Of a stretch of 64,000 nucleotides of DNA, positions 1 to 7,939 are shown piece after piece. The stretch is from Nocardia brevicatena NBRC 12119 (GTDB lineage: Bacteria; Actinomycetota; Actinomycetes; Mycobacteriales; Mycobacteriaceae), in the NCBI RefSeq assembly GCF_000308495.1, contig NZ_BAFU01000034.1:1-64000 (forward strand), in the 5' to 3' direction. The translations under genes and the position numbers were made by a program. A model generated the notes under the pieces. That model did no database searches, had not been told where the DNA came from, and saw only the letters and a list, made by a program, of their open reading frames with translations. The number at the start of each line of letters is the position of its first letter. The stretch's first letter is position 1.

Positions 1-173
1 CCGGCCCGCCCGCCATCTCGGGCCGGCCGCGCGGCGCCGGGCTCGGGCTGTCGATCGTGCGGTCGGTGGCGCACGCGCACGGCGGTCGGGTGGGTGCGGT
101 GGCCCGCCCGGAGGGCGGGCTCACCGTCACGCTGGTCCTGCCGCTCGGCGCTACCGACGGCCGAGATCAGTAG
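1..173 (+). CDS. Sensor histidine kinase, C-terminal end (partial)
   Basis: This is the end of a gene cut by the left edge of the window. The open frame runs from base 3 to the TAG at 171-173 and encodes about 56 residues. It contains the G2 box of the HATPase_c domain (GAGLGLSIV), followed by a His-Ala-His-Gly segment and a beta strand ending LTVTLVLPL, which is the usual C-terminus of two-component sensor kinases. These enzymes autophosphorylate a histidine and pass the phosphate to a response regulator, which would lie outside the window to the left. The stop codon overlaps the convergent downstream gene by 7 bases. The input domain is not visible, so the stimulus cannot be inferred. Confidence 0.85.
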   Translation, partial: GPPAISGRPRGAGLGLSIVRSVAHAHGGRVGAVARPEGGLTVTLVLPLGATDGRDQ

Positions 174-553
174 TTGTGGCAGGTATCCGCGATGCGCTGA
201 GCTATATCGCGATACCCCTGCGCCTCGGGCGAATTGCCCCTTTCCTCCATGCGGGCACGGGCCTCCGGGTGGGCGTCGAGGTATTCCTGGGCCCGCTGTT
301 TGCGCTGGTCGATGGGCAGCGCGAGGAATTCCTGCAGCTTCGCCTTTCCTTCCGGATTGGCGTCCAGGATGGCGGCGAGTTCCGGCGCTTCGGCGCGGAC
401 GGCGGCGTCGACCTGTGCATAGCTGCAGGTGGTTTCGAGAAGCGCGGCCTCGATCGGCTGTGCCGTGGCGCCGGTCGGAACCAGGAGCGGACCCGCCGCC
501 ACCGCACCGAGGACGAGAACCGTTCGCGCGATCCGCGCACGAATGAAGGTCAT
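167..553 (-). CDS. Hemophore-related secreted protein
   Basis: A 128-residue protein with a Sec-type signal peptide: Arg-rich start, a hydrophobic stretch at about residues 10-30, and an Ala-x-Ala cleavage site near residue 31. The mature part is alpha-helical with a Cys near the start (TTCSYAQVDAAV) and a second Cys four residues from the end (DTCHNY), probably forming a disulfide. Size, signal peptide, paired cysteines and the AAxxxNPE-like helix fit the mycobacterial hemophore-related family (Rv0203-like), whose founding member binds haem outside the cell. Haem binding here is inference; no haem-ligand tyrosine can be assigned with certainty. The start is supported by an AAAGGGG ribosome site. 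It is convergent with the kinase gene. Confidence 0.7.
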   Translation of the reverse strand: MTFIRARIARTVLVLGAVAAGPLLVPTGATAQPIEAALLETTCSYAQVDAAVRAEAPELAAILDANPEGKAKLQEFLALPIDQRKQRAQEYLDAHPEARARMEERGNSPEAQGYRDIAQRIADTCHNY

Positions 554-683
554 ACTGTGAACCCCTTTCGATATGGATGATCGGATACCCGATCGTCCAG
601 TACCCGTAACTCGTTACGAGCTAACCAATCCGGGCGTTTGGGCGGCGCTAGGAAGGGTGCGGCGGCGCGAAGGCCGTCGGTCT

Positions 684-1628
684 TCAGCCGTCGAGTTCGA
701 CCGCCTCCCGATCGGCACGCTCGATCAACGGGGACAGATCGAAGACCGCGTCGTCGATTCCGGCGTGCAGATCGCCGAGGCGGTGGTAGCGTTCGGGCAC
801 GGTGGCGATGGTGAAATCGCGCGGGTGTATCTCGGGAATCTCGTCCCAGCGCACCGGCGTGGAGACGGTCGCCTCCGGGGTTCCACGCACCGAGTACGCC
901 GCCGCGATGGTGTGGTCGCGGGCATTCTGGTTGTAGTCCACGAACAGTAGCCGCGGGTCGCGGTCACGCCGCCACCACGCGGTTGTCACATCGTCGGGTG
1001 CGCGCCGCTCGATCTCCTCGGCGAAGGCCGCCGCGGCGCGCCGAACATCCCGGAAGCCGTGCTCGGGGGCGATGCGGACATAGATATGTAATCCGTTGCC
1101 GCCGGAGGTTTTCGGCCAGCCGACCGCTCCGATCTCGTCCAATACCTCGTGCACCACCCCCGCCACCCGCTGCACCCGCGACCATGGGCAGTCCGGCATC
1201 GGGTCCAGATCGATCCGCCATTCGTCCGGGCTCTCGGTATCGTCGCTGCGAGAGTTCCACGGATGGAACTCCACGGTGGACATTTGCACCGCCCACACCA
1301 CATCCGCCAGTTCACGGACGCAGAGTTCATCGGCGTGCCGGTCGTAGCGCGGAAAGAACACCCGCACCGTGGACACCCAGTCCGGCGCTCCGGCGGGCAG
1401 CCGTTTCTGATGGACCTTGTTACCGGCCAGGCCCTTCGGGAATCGGTGCAGCATGCACGGTCGGTCCCGCAGGGCGTTGACGATGCCGTCGCCCACGCTC
1501 AGGTAGTACCGCACCAGGTCCAGCTTGGTCGCGCCCGTCTCGGGGAAATACACCCGATCCGGGTGCGTGACACGCACCGTGCGATCGCCGACCTCGAGTT
1601 CGATCGCTGCCCCCGTATCGCTGCCCAT
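684..1628 (-). CDS. Stand-alone LigD-type polymerase/primase domain protein
   Basis: A 314-residue protein corresponding to the polymerase domain (PolDom, archaeo-eukaryotic primase fold) of bacterial NHEJ ligase LigD, without ligase or 3'-phosphoesterase domains. It shows the catalytic Asp pair in IDLDP (about residue 140), the conserved histidine in KTSGGNGLHIYV (about 175) and the third acidic site in FVDYNQNARDHT (about 230). Family members add ribonucleotides and fill gaps at double-strand break ends, working with Ku and a ligase. Actinobacteria often carry such solo PolDom genes besides a full-length ligD. No Ku or ligase gene is in the window, so the partners must be elsewhere. The start is ATG at 1628. 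Confidence 0.85.
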   Translation of the reverse strand: MGSDTGAAIELEVGDRTVRVTHPDRVYFPETGATKLDLVRYYLSVGDGIVNALRDRPCMLHRFPKGLAGNKVHQKRLPAGAPDWVSTVRVFFPRYDRHADELCVRELADVVWAVQMSTVEFHPWNSRSDDTESPDEWRIDLDPMPDCPWSRVQRVAGVVHEVLDEIGAVGWPKTSGGNGLHIYVRIAPEHGFRDVRRAAAAFAEEIERRAPDDVTTAWWRRDRDPRLLFVDYNQNARDHTIAAAYSVRGTPEATVSTPVRWDEIPEIHPRDFTIATVPERYHRLGDLHAGIDDAVFDLSPLIERADREAVELDG

Positions 1629-1682
1629 GGCCCGACCATAGCGGTGCGCGCCGACATCGACCGGGCAACGCTGCGCCGGGTA

Positions 1683-2561
1683 TCACACCCGCGCCAGTTG
1701 CTGTTCGACTCGGCGCAGCAGGTCGTGCACGCGGGGATCACGGGCGAGCGCGCTGTCGAGGACGGGATTGATCACGCCGCGCAGCAACGCGTAAGGCTGC
1801 CAGGTGGCGGGGGCGATGGTGCGCGGCGCCCGGCGTTCGATTCCGTCCGCGACGACCCGCGCGGCCCGGGCGGGACTTATCCGCACCCGCAGCGGCCAGG
1901 GGAGCATCCGGTCCAGGGCGGCGCCGAGATCGTCGCGGTCGAGGGTGTCGTGAGTCATCGCGGTCTCGACGATGCCGAAATACGCGATTCCCGCCGTGGC
2001 GTCGAAGGGGGCCAGCTCGATTCGCAGGGCGCGGCCGAGTTGTTCCACCGCGGCCTTGCTGATCATGTAGGGGGAGCCGCCCATACCGGGGGTGAAGGCC
2101 GCGCACGAGGACACCACCACGATATGGCCGCGCGCGTCGACGATGTGGTCGAGCGCGGGTCGGACGGTGTTGAACACGCCGGTGAGGTTGATATCGATGA
2201 CGCGGTCGAAATCGCCGCCGCTCATGGTGCGCAGGGTGGCCGGGCGCGGGACGACACCGGCATTGGCGACGACAATGTCCAGCCGGTCGAAACGCCGCAC
2301 CGCCGCCTCGACGGCGTGGTCCATCGCGGCGCGATCGGCGACATCGGCGATGACCGCGAGGGTGCGTTCGCCGACCGCGGCGGCCGCCGCCTCCACCCGT
2401 TCGGGGTCGATATCGACCAGGACGACCGAGGCCCCCCGTCGGTACAGTTCGGCCGCCAGTTCGCGGCCGATGCCCTGCGCCGCGCCGGTGACCAGCGCGA
2501 CTCGTCCGGCGACCGGGTAGTCGTCGCGGAAGGGCGTTGTGCTGCGCAGCAGCTCCATCAT
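1683..2561 (-). CDS. SDR family NAD(P)-dependent oxidoreductase
   Basis: A classical short-chain dehydrogenase/reductase of 292 residues. It has the Rossmann motif TGAAQGIG near residue 20, the Asp of VLVDID that suggests NAD preference, the NAG motif, and a catalytic Ser-Tyr-Lys set in a YMISK context at about residue 160. The open frame extends upstream to 2717, but the ATG pair at 2561/2558 follows AGGTGA at ideal spacing and precedes the conserved fold, so the shorter start was chosen. It is divergent from a TetR regulator with a palindrome between them, suggesting that the regulator controls it. The C-terminus continues beyond the SDR core with Arg-rich helices, as in many mycobacterial SDRs of unknown substrate. 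Confidence 0.85.
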   Translation of the reverse strand: MMELLRSTTPFRDDYPVAGRVALVTGAAQGIGRELAAELYRRGASVVLVDIDPERVEAAAAAVGERTLAVIADVADRAAMDHAVEAAVRRFDRLDIVVANAGVVPRPATLRTMSGGDFDRVIDINLTGVFNTVRPALDHIVDARGHIVVVSSCAAFTPGMGGSPYMISKAAVEQLGRALRIELAPFDATAGIAYFGIVETAMTHDTLDRDDLGAALDRMLPWPLRVRISPARAARVVADGIERRAPRTIAPATWQPYALLRGVINPVLDSALARDPRVHDLLRRVEQQLARV

Positions 2562-2728
2562 CGGTTCACCTCGTAGGCTTTCGTGCCGTTGTTCGTCAGG
2601 GGGGCCAGTGCTCGAAGCGCTGTAGTAGCGCGGGGATCTGGCAGTGCCCGGAACGGCCCCACCTTTCGGCGATCGCGATCCCGGTCGCCGCGCAGGTGAC
2701 GAGTGCGATCCGGGCACAACGGAAACGC

Positions 2729-2756
2729 TAAACTTGAATCACATGATTCACGTTTA
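2729..2756. promoter_or_regulatory. Palindromic operator, probable TetR site
   Basis: A 28-base inverted repeat: TAAACTTGAATC, 4-base centre, GATTCACGTTTA, with 11 of 12 arm positions complementary. It lies in the divergent interval between the SDR gene and the TetR gene, 51 bases before the TetR GTG. Size, symmetry and location are typical of a TetR-family autoregulatory operator. That this regulator binds it is inferred. Confidence 0.65.
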
Positions 2757-2807
2757 ATCGCCCGAAGTCAATGCCTTGCCCGGTGCGGCCGATGCGAGGA
2801 TGAAGCC

Positions 2808-3413
2808 GTGAATGCACCCAAGCTGTGGCGCGGCCGGACACTGCTCGATCGGTCGGCGGACCGATGTGAGCAGCTGATCGAGGTGGGGTTCGACCTGCTC
2901 GGCACAGCCGGCTCGGGCGCCGTGACCATGCGGGCCGTCACGCGACAGGCGAATCTGAGCCCGCGGTACTTCTACGAGAGCTTCGACAGCCGAGAGGCCC
3001 TCGTCACCGCCGTCTACGACCGCGTCGAACAGGCATTGCTCGACCGCTTGGGCGCCGTGCGCTACGACCCCGACCCGGCCACCGCGGTCCGCGCGGCGCT
3101 GGAGATCTGCGCCGCCTATTTCGAAGAGGATCCCCGCCGGGCCCGGGTTCTGCTCCGGGAACCCCTCACCGACGACACCCTGCGCCGGCACAGCGCACGC
3201 CGGACGCCCGCCTTCATCCGGACGGTGGTGCCCAGACTGGGCACCGAGGCCCTGGTATCCAGCAATGACGAAACCCTGGCGATCGTCGGAACCGCACTGG
3301 GCGGTGCCCTGATCGCGCTCTATGTGGACTGGGTCGACGGCCGTTTGCCCGTCTCCCGGGACCGGCTCGTCGAGACGGCCGCCGAAATCGTCCTCTCCCT
3401 CGCGAAGGTCTGA
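2808..3413 (+). CDS. TetR/AcrR family transcriptional regulator
   Basis: A 201-residue one-component repressor. The N-terminal helix-turn-helix is recognisable: helices around GFDLLGTAGSGAVTMRAV, then the recognition helix region LSPRYFYESFDSREALVTAV (about residues 30-65), which is the canonical TetR signature. The C-terminal part is the ligand-binding and dimerisation domain. The frame is open further upstream to 2703, but GTG 2808 has an AGGA at good spacing and puts the HTH at the usual distance from the N-terminus. The upstream part would also run through the palindrome. Divergent to an SDR gene, it likely represses itself and that gene; the inducer is unknown. Confidence 0.85.
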   Translation: MNAPKLWRGRTLLDRSADRCEQLIEVGFDLLGTAGSGAVTMRAVTRQANLSPRYFYESFDSREALVTAVYDRVEQALLDRLGAVRYDPDPATAVRAALEICAAYFEEDPRRARVLLREPLTDDTLRRHSARRTPAFIRTVVPRLGTEALVSSNDETLAIVGTALGGALIALYVDWVDGRLPVSRDRLVETAAEIVLSLAKV

Positions 3414-3525
3414 AGAAGCGGATCCACCCGCCGCCGGGACCATGGAGCGCTACGGCCGAAAGCGATACCACGGCCCTGTCGGCGCTCGGCGCCGTGGTGG
3501 TTCGAGGGTCGTGGCCGGCTCCGGC

Positions 3526-4338
3526 CTACCGAGAGCGTCCACACCGTGTCGGGTTCCGTATCGGCCATATGCGGCCCGCCGTGACCGTTCGGCTCGTACT
3601 CGCGTCATGACAACCGGAGAGCGTGACGGGTGGATGGAGTCGGTCGAGCGAGTCCGCGGGCGAGGGGACGGAAACCGCGGCGGAAGGGGAAGCGCCGGGC
3701 AACGCCCCCGGTTCGGGGCCGAGCGCGCCGGCCATCGCGAACTGGTTCATCGCGCTGTCGATATCGAACCGCTCCTGATCGCCGAAGACATCCGTCACCA
3801 CGGTGCGTGTCACGGTACCGACCTCGGCCGCGCACACCATCGTTACCGCGGCCGCGCGCTGTTGTTCGTCGAGTCCGTCCGTCGCGGCGAGGGCGGTGAT
3901 GATCTCGACGGTCTCGTCCGTGCTCCAGATGCTCGGCAACGCCGCGGTATACCGCGCGGGAACCGTGAACCCGAGCGGATGCCAATGGCCGGCCTCCCAC
4001 CGGCAACCGAACGAGATCGCGTCCGTGCCCGCCGTCGGACGTGCCCACGGAAGACGGGGCTCGGAATGTGACACCCCGTTCGCCGGACCGGTCGGATGGG
4101 GGGTATCCGCCTGCGGAGATGTCCCTACCCGACCCCACAGCATCGCCCGACCGCCGGGCAGCGCGTGTAGGACGGACCCGTCGTGTCCGGCGCCTTCGAA
4201 CCACGCCATCAGGGGCAGCATTCGCGGTCCGGACCGGGTGCGGGCCGCCGCGAATGCCGCCGAGATCGACGTCCACCGCGCCCACAGTCGAGGAAAGGGG
4301 GGCAGGGCGTCGGTATAGGGGTGGATGTGACCGTTCAT
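3526..4338 (-). CDS. Hypothetical protein
   Basis: A 270-residue protein of unrecognised family. The start ATG 4338 follows AGGA at workable spacing. The sequence has a globular, mixed composition with several Trp-containing segments (LWARWTSISAAFAAAR, WHPLGFTVPARY, SIWSTDETVEIITAL), then a helix around GLDEQQRAAAVTMVCAAEVG, and a disordered Ala/Pro/Ser-rich tail. No signal peptide or membrane segment is seen. This frame, unlike the overlapping antisense and shifted frames, lacks the Arg/Gly/Pro bias of shadow frames. It is followed at the 5' side by a same-strand VOC protein gene (66-base gap counted from that gene's stop), so the two may be separate units. No function is proposed. Confidence 0.55.
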   Translation of the reverse strand: MNGHIHPYTDALPPFPRLWARWTSISAAFAAARTRSGPRMLPLMAWFEGAGHDGSVLHALPGGRAMLWGRVGTSPQADTPHPTGPANGVSHSEPRLPWARPTAGTDAISFGCRWEAGHWHPLGFTVPARYTAALPSIWSTDETVEIITALAATDGLDEQQRAAAVTMVCAAEVGTVTRTVVTDVFGDQERFDIDSAMNQFAMAGALGPEPGALPGASPSAAVSVPSPADSLDRLHPPVTLSGCHDASTSRTVTAGRIWPIRNPTRCGRSR

Positions 4339-4404
4339 CGGGCGATTCCTTCGAATCGTGGTCTGTTCCGGTACCGCCGCATCGATGTCCTCGGTCCACG
4401 GGAA

Positions 4405-4683
4405 TCAGATCGGCGCGGTGAGTTCCAGTTGGATGCCGTCGGGGTCGAACCGGTTGGTCGCTGCCGCCGCCGGGCGGAGTCCGAGCAGCATTCCGTTCGC
4501 CTGGAACACGGCGCCGCCGTAGAGCCGGAACGGGTCGGTGCGTATGTCGGGATCGTCCGGACTGCCGGGGGATTCCGCGGCGACCGGGAAACCGAGTACT
4601 TCTTCGTAGAAGCGGCGGGACCGTCGAATATCGGTGACCGTCAACCGGACATGGCGGGCTCCGGAGGTCGGGATCAGGGGCAT
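4405..4683 (-). CDS. Shortened VOC (glyoxalase/bleomycin-resistance fold) protein
   Basis: A 92-residue protein with the first beta-alpha-beta module of the vicinal-oxygen-chelate superfamily (HVRLTVTDIRRSRRFYEEVLGF) and the typical end of the second module (FDPDGIQLEL). Family members are usually 120-140 residues, with a His-containing strand and a helix between these parts; here the text jumps from the end of module one straight to the closing DPDG strand. The likely explanation is an internal in-frame loss of about 40 residues, possibly between two Asp-Pro-Asp-coding sites; this is inference. If so, two metal ligands are missing and the protein is probably not an active enzyme. The start at 4683 follows a weak GGAG. 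Divergent from the GlxA-type regulator. Confidence 0.65.
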   Translation of the reverse strand: MPLIPTSGARHVRLTVTDIRRSRRFYEEVLGFPVAAESPGSPDDPDIRTDPFRLYGGAVFQANGMLLGLRPAAAATNRFDPDGIQLELTAPI

Positions 4684-4783
4684 CGAGGCTCCAGTGAGAT
4701 CAGAAGTGCGATCGCGCGGACCGTGTTCGTGGCGGTCCGGCGGGGATGAGAAGACGGTAGGGCCGGCTCGGCTCGAAGCAAAG

Positions 4784-4797
4784 TGTCGGATACGACA
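4784..4797. promoter_or_regulatory. Short palindrome upstream of the GlxA-type regulator
   Basis: TGTCG, 4-base spacer, CGACA: a perfect 5+5 inverted repeat, 20 bases before the regulator's ATG and 100 bases before the divergent VOC gene. It could be an operator for the AraC/GlxA-type regulator, but five-base arms are short enough to arise by chance in this DNA. Confidence 0.3.
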
Positions 4798-4817
4798 TAT
4801 TCGGTACTGTTCCCGAC

Positions 4818-5810
4818 ATGGATGTCGTGGTGTTCGCCATGGACGATGTCGCCGATTTCGGGCTGGCCGCCGTGCTGGAGACCTTCGCCCTGGCCAACTC
4901 CCTCCGGGAGACACTGACGACACCACCGCCGCCCTGGCGGGTGCACACCGTATCGACCGGTACCAGCGTCCGGTCGGGTAACGGCTACACGATTCCCACC
5001 ATCCCCCTGACCGGTGGAACGGACGGGGACGCGGAGCTCACCGACCTCGGTGTGCTGATCGTGCCCGCGATCAACGTGCTCGACGCGGAAACGCTCATAC
5101 AGCGCGTATCGGCGCTCGAGAACAGTCCACTCCTGGAGCGGATCGGCCGGGCCCACGCCCGCGGAGTCCATGTGGCGGGCGCGTGCACGGGCACCTTCTT
5201 CCTGGCCGAAGCCGGCGTGCTCGACGGACACTCCGCGACGACCAGTTGGTGGCTCGGCCCCGCCTTCCGGAAACGTTATCCGGCGGTCATGCTGAACGAG
5301 GGCCTGACCCTGTGTCGCGGCACGACGGTGTCCACCGCCGGTGCCTCACTGTCCCATGTGGATCTGGCCCTGTCGCTCGTCCATACGGTGAGCCCGGCGC
5401 TGGCCGAGAAAGCCGCACGGTATCTGGTGGTAGGCACCGGTCGGACCCAGGCGGGCCATATAGTGCCGGACGTGATGGCCCGGGGCAATTCGCTGATCGC
5501 CGCCTTCGAACGCTGGATTCGTCAACACCTCGGCGAACAGCTCCGTATCTCGAGCGCCGCCCGCGAGCTCGGCGTGACCGAACGCAGCCTACAACGTGCG
5601 ACACAGTCGGAACTCGGTATGTCCCCCCGCGATTTCGTCAACGATATCCGCCTCGAACACGCCGCGTTCCTGCTGCGCACCACCTCCCTCTCGCTCCAGG
5701 CGGTAGCCGCCAGGGTCGGCTACCTCAATCCGGGTACCCTGCGCAGCCTGGTACGCCGCCGCCGCGGCATGACCATCGCCCAGTTGCGTGCGACACCATT
5801 GCCATGGTGA
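4818..5810 (+). CDS. GlxA family transcriptional regulator (DJ-1/PfpI domain plus AraC HTH)
   Basis: A 330-residue regulator with two domains. Residues 1 to about 190 form a DJ-1/PfpI class-I amidotransferase-like fold, with the nucleophile-elbow cysteine in GACTGTFFLAEAG (about residue 122). Residues 220-325 form a double AraC-type HTH (RISSAARELGVTERSLQRA, then SLQAVAARVGYLNPGTLRSL). The N-terminal domain acts as a sensor in this family and is usually not catalytic. It is divergent from the VOC gene and the hypothetical gene behind it, which are its likely targets. The ATG at 4818 opens directly into the first beta strand (MDVVVFAMDDV). The ligand is unknown. Confidence 0.88.
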   Translation: MDVVVFAMDDVADFGLAAVLETFALANSLRETLTTPPPPWRVHTVSTGTSVRSGNGYTIPTIPLTGGTDGDAELTDLGVLIVPAINVLDAETLIQRVSALENSPLLERIGRAHARGVHVAGACTGTFFLAEAGVLDGHSATTSWWLGPAFRKRYPAVMLNEGLTLCRGTTVSTAGASLSHVDLALSLVHTVSPALAEKAARYLVVGTGRTQAGHIVPDVMARGNSLIAAFERWIRQHLGEQLRISSAARELGVTERSLQRATQSELGMSPRDFVNDIRLEHAAFLLRTTSLSLQAVAARVGYLNPGTLRSLVRRRRGMTIAQLRATPLPW

Positions 5811-5994
5811 GTGCGGTCGACAAGGGTCGTGATCACGGGCGAACAGCTCGATAGCCACTCACGCATGAACTGCCGATGCCGTGTGGCCGTGCGATCCGCC
5901 TCGGTTTCCGCGACCACCGTTTCCCGCGGCGCCGGCACGCCGCAGGTGGTCGATCTACCGCCGCCGGGACACGGTCAACGGCACGGCATCATCC

Positions 5995-7218
5995 TTACGA
6001 CACGTTCAATGGTGGGGACTTGGGGAAGACGACCGGCAGCGCCGCCAGCGCTCGGTGGAACGGCCCCGGCCGCCAGGTCAATTCCTCGACCGGGACAGCC
6101 AGCCGCATCTCGGGTAGCGCATCGAGCAACTGGTCGATGGCGTCTTCGGCAATCAGTGACGCCAACCGCGTCGCGGGGCACGCGTGCGGCCCGATGCTCC
6201 ACGCCAGATGCGAACGATTGCCGAGGAATGCGCCGGAGATCGCAGGGTCGTTGTTGCAGGCGGACAAGCTGATGAGGACCGGCTGGTGCGCAGGCAGCCA
6301 GGTGTCACCGATCAGGATCGGCTGTCGCGGGTAGGTGGTGGCGAAGTTCGCTACAGGTGGATCGGTGAACAAGACTTCATCGATCGCGTCGTGTGTCGAC
6401 AGGCTGCCACCGAGCACATCGCCTGCGAATCGGTCGTCGGTAAGAATCAGCAGCAACGTGTTGAGGATCAGGTTCTGCTGCGGTTCCAGTGCCGCACCGT
6501 AGAGGCTGATGATGTTCGCCAGGGTCTCTTCTTCATCGAGATCGGCGGAGTGTTGCACCATTCGTGTGACGATGTCGTCGCCGGGCTCGGTTCGTTTGCA
6601 CGCGATCAGCTCCAGGAGTGCTTCGCTGAGCATCGACATACCCAGACCGGCGTTGTCGTCGACGGAGTTGAACAGGTGCGCCATGCCGGTCGCGACCCGG
6701 AGGCCCAGTTCGGGTGGGCAACCCAACATGTCGTTGAGGCCCGCGAAGACCAGGGGGAACGCGTACTGGCTCAACAAGTCGGCCTCGCCCGCCTCGCAGA
6801 AGGTATTGATCAGCGGGATGGCTATCCGCTCCACAGCGGCGTGCCGACCGTACAAGTTCACTCCATCGATCGCCGCGACGTTGACTTGCCGGTACCTGGC
6901 ATGCGCTACGCCCGAGTTGCGCAGCGGCCCTGGATACCACCTCATCAACGGCTTGACCGGGCAGCTGTCGGGAATCTTCTCCTGCCAGACCCGGGGATCG
7001 GCCGGGAAGTGTTCTGGATCGTTGAGGATCCGTACCGCCTCGCGGTATCCGATCACCAAGGTGGCGGGCACTCCCGGTGCTAGTTCCACCGGCACAAAAG
7101 AACCGAAACGTCGGCGCATCTCGCAATAGGTGCCATGCGGATCCGCAGCGTACTCGGGTGTGTACAACGCTATGAGCGAGCCGTCGAAGGCGGCCGACGA
7201 GCCAGTGGGAGTGGTCAA
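5995..7218 (-). CDS. Cytochrome P450 lacking the ExxR arginine (CYP157-like)
   Basis: A 407-residue P450. The haem-thiolate loop is WSIGPHACPATRL with Cys at about 347, and the protein ends with the typical WRPGPFHRALAALPVVFP segment. Two hallmarks deviate. The K-helix ExxR is E-V-L-F (281-284), so the arginine is absent. The I-helix has GAALEPQQ (about 241-248) where AGxxT is normal. Loss of ExxR is known for the actinomycete CYP157 family, which this most resembles. The start is TTG 7218 behind a good AGGAG; no closer in-frame ATG exists. The region reads less GC-rich than its neighbours, and the gene has no visible ferredoxin or reductase partner, suggesting horizontal acquisition. The substrate is unknown. 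Confidence 0.85.
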   Translation of the reverse strand: MTTPTGSSAAFDGSLIALYTPEYAADPHGTYCEMRRRFGSFVPVELAPGVPATLVIGYREAVRILNDPEHFPADPRVWQEKIPDSCPVKPLMRWYPGPLRNSGVAHARYRQVNVAAIDGVNLYGRHAAVERIAIPLINTFCEAGEADLLSQYAFPLVFAGLNDMLGCPPELGLRVATGMAHLFNSVDDNAGLGMSMLSEALLELIACKRTEPGDDIVTRMVQHSADLDEEETLANIISLYGAALEPQQNLILNTLLLILTDDRFAGDVLGGSLSTHDAIDEVLFTDPPVANFATTYPRQPILIGDTWLPAHQPVLISLSACNNDPAISGAFLGNRSHLAWSIGPHACPATRLASLIAEDAIDQLLDALPEMRLAVPVEELTWRPGPFHRALAALPVVFPKSPPLNVS

Positions 7219-7357
7219 ATTCGTGACTCCTGATGCGCGTGAAACAGGAACTCGACAACATTGTTCGCCGCTTCGAGCATCCCCTGGCGCACTGGACGAG
7301 TAAGTCCGAAGTCCCGGTGATGCCCGGACATGGGCGGAGGGCGCCTATGACCATTGT

Positions 7358-7482
7358 GTGACAAAAGGTCTGGATGCACTCCTGACGCACTGTACGTGAA
7401 GATCGATGACGAGTTGCCTGGTTCTCGATGGACTGGTCGGCCGCCGATGTCGACCGATTCGGAGCTGGTGTGCTCGGCGGTC
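7358..7482 (+). pseudogene. Decayed transposase start (IS982-like)
   Basis: Within a roughly 720-base gene-free stretch (7219-7939). From GTG 7358 the frame reads VTKGLDALLT; one base shift at about 7388-7390 restores ALYVKIDDEL, then GRPPMSTDSELVCSAV. These pieces match, from memory, the N-terminus of IS982-type transposases of actinomycetes (LDALLTALYVKIDDEL, GRPP..TDSELVCLAV). After 7482 the similarity stops and no catalytic DDE region or terminal inverted repeat was seen. It is therefore a frameshifted, truncated relic. The rest of the 7219-7939 stretch shows no convincing gene. Confidence 0.55.
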
Positions 7483-7939
7483 CCGCTGGGGCGAGCCGCT
7501 GCTGAAGAAGTTGCGCCGGTGCGTGTTTCAGGCGGCGTCGAGGGCTCGACACCCGCGCCGACGCGACGCCGTGCACGAGCAGAACCCGCTGGTCGCCCTC
7601 ATCGATGGGTAATCAACAGTCGATGAGTTCCTGTTGGCTCGGACGGCCGTTGTGGGAGATGCAGCCCGAAGAACCCTACGGGCTCGATGGCATTGACCTG
7701 CCGGTGCAGGGCGGGGACGGCGGTGCGAGAAGCAACGATCGGCATACAGCCGATCACGCCGCAAACCGGACCTCGACGTCCGGCGCGCCGATCGGTCTCA
7801 TCGGCCGTACTCTGCTGCCCCGCAACAGATCCCAGCGAATCGGCCGACGCCGGCCACTATGCCGTATGCGTTGTTCTCCGTCGGTTACTGCCCGCGGTTA
7901 CGACCGGGACACGACGTGGATCCCGTGGCGGGCTCCCGT

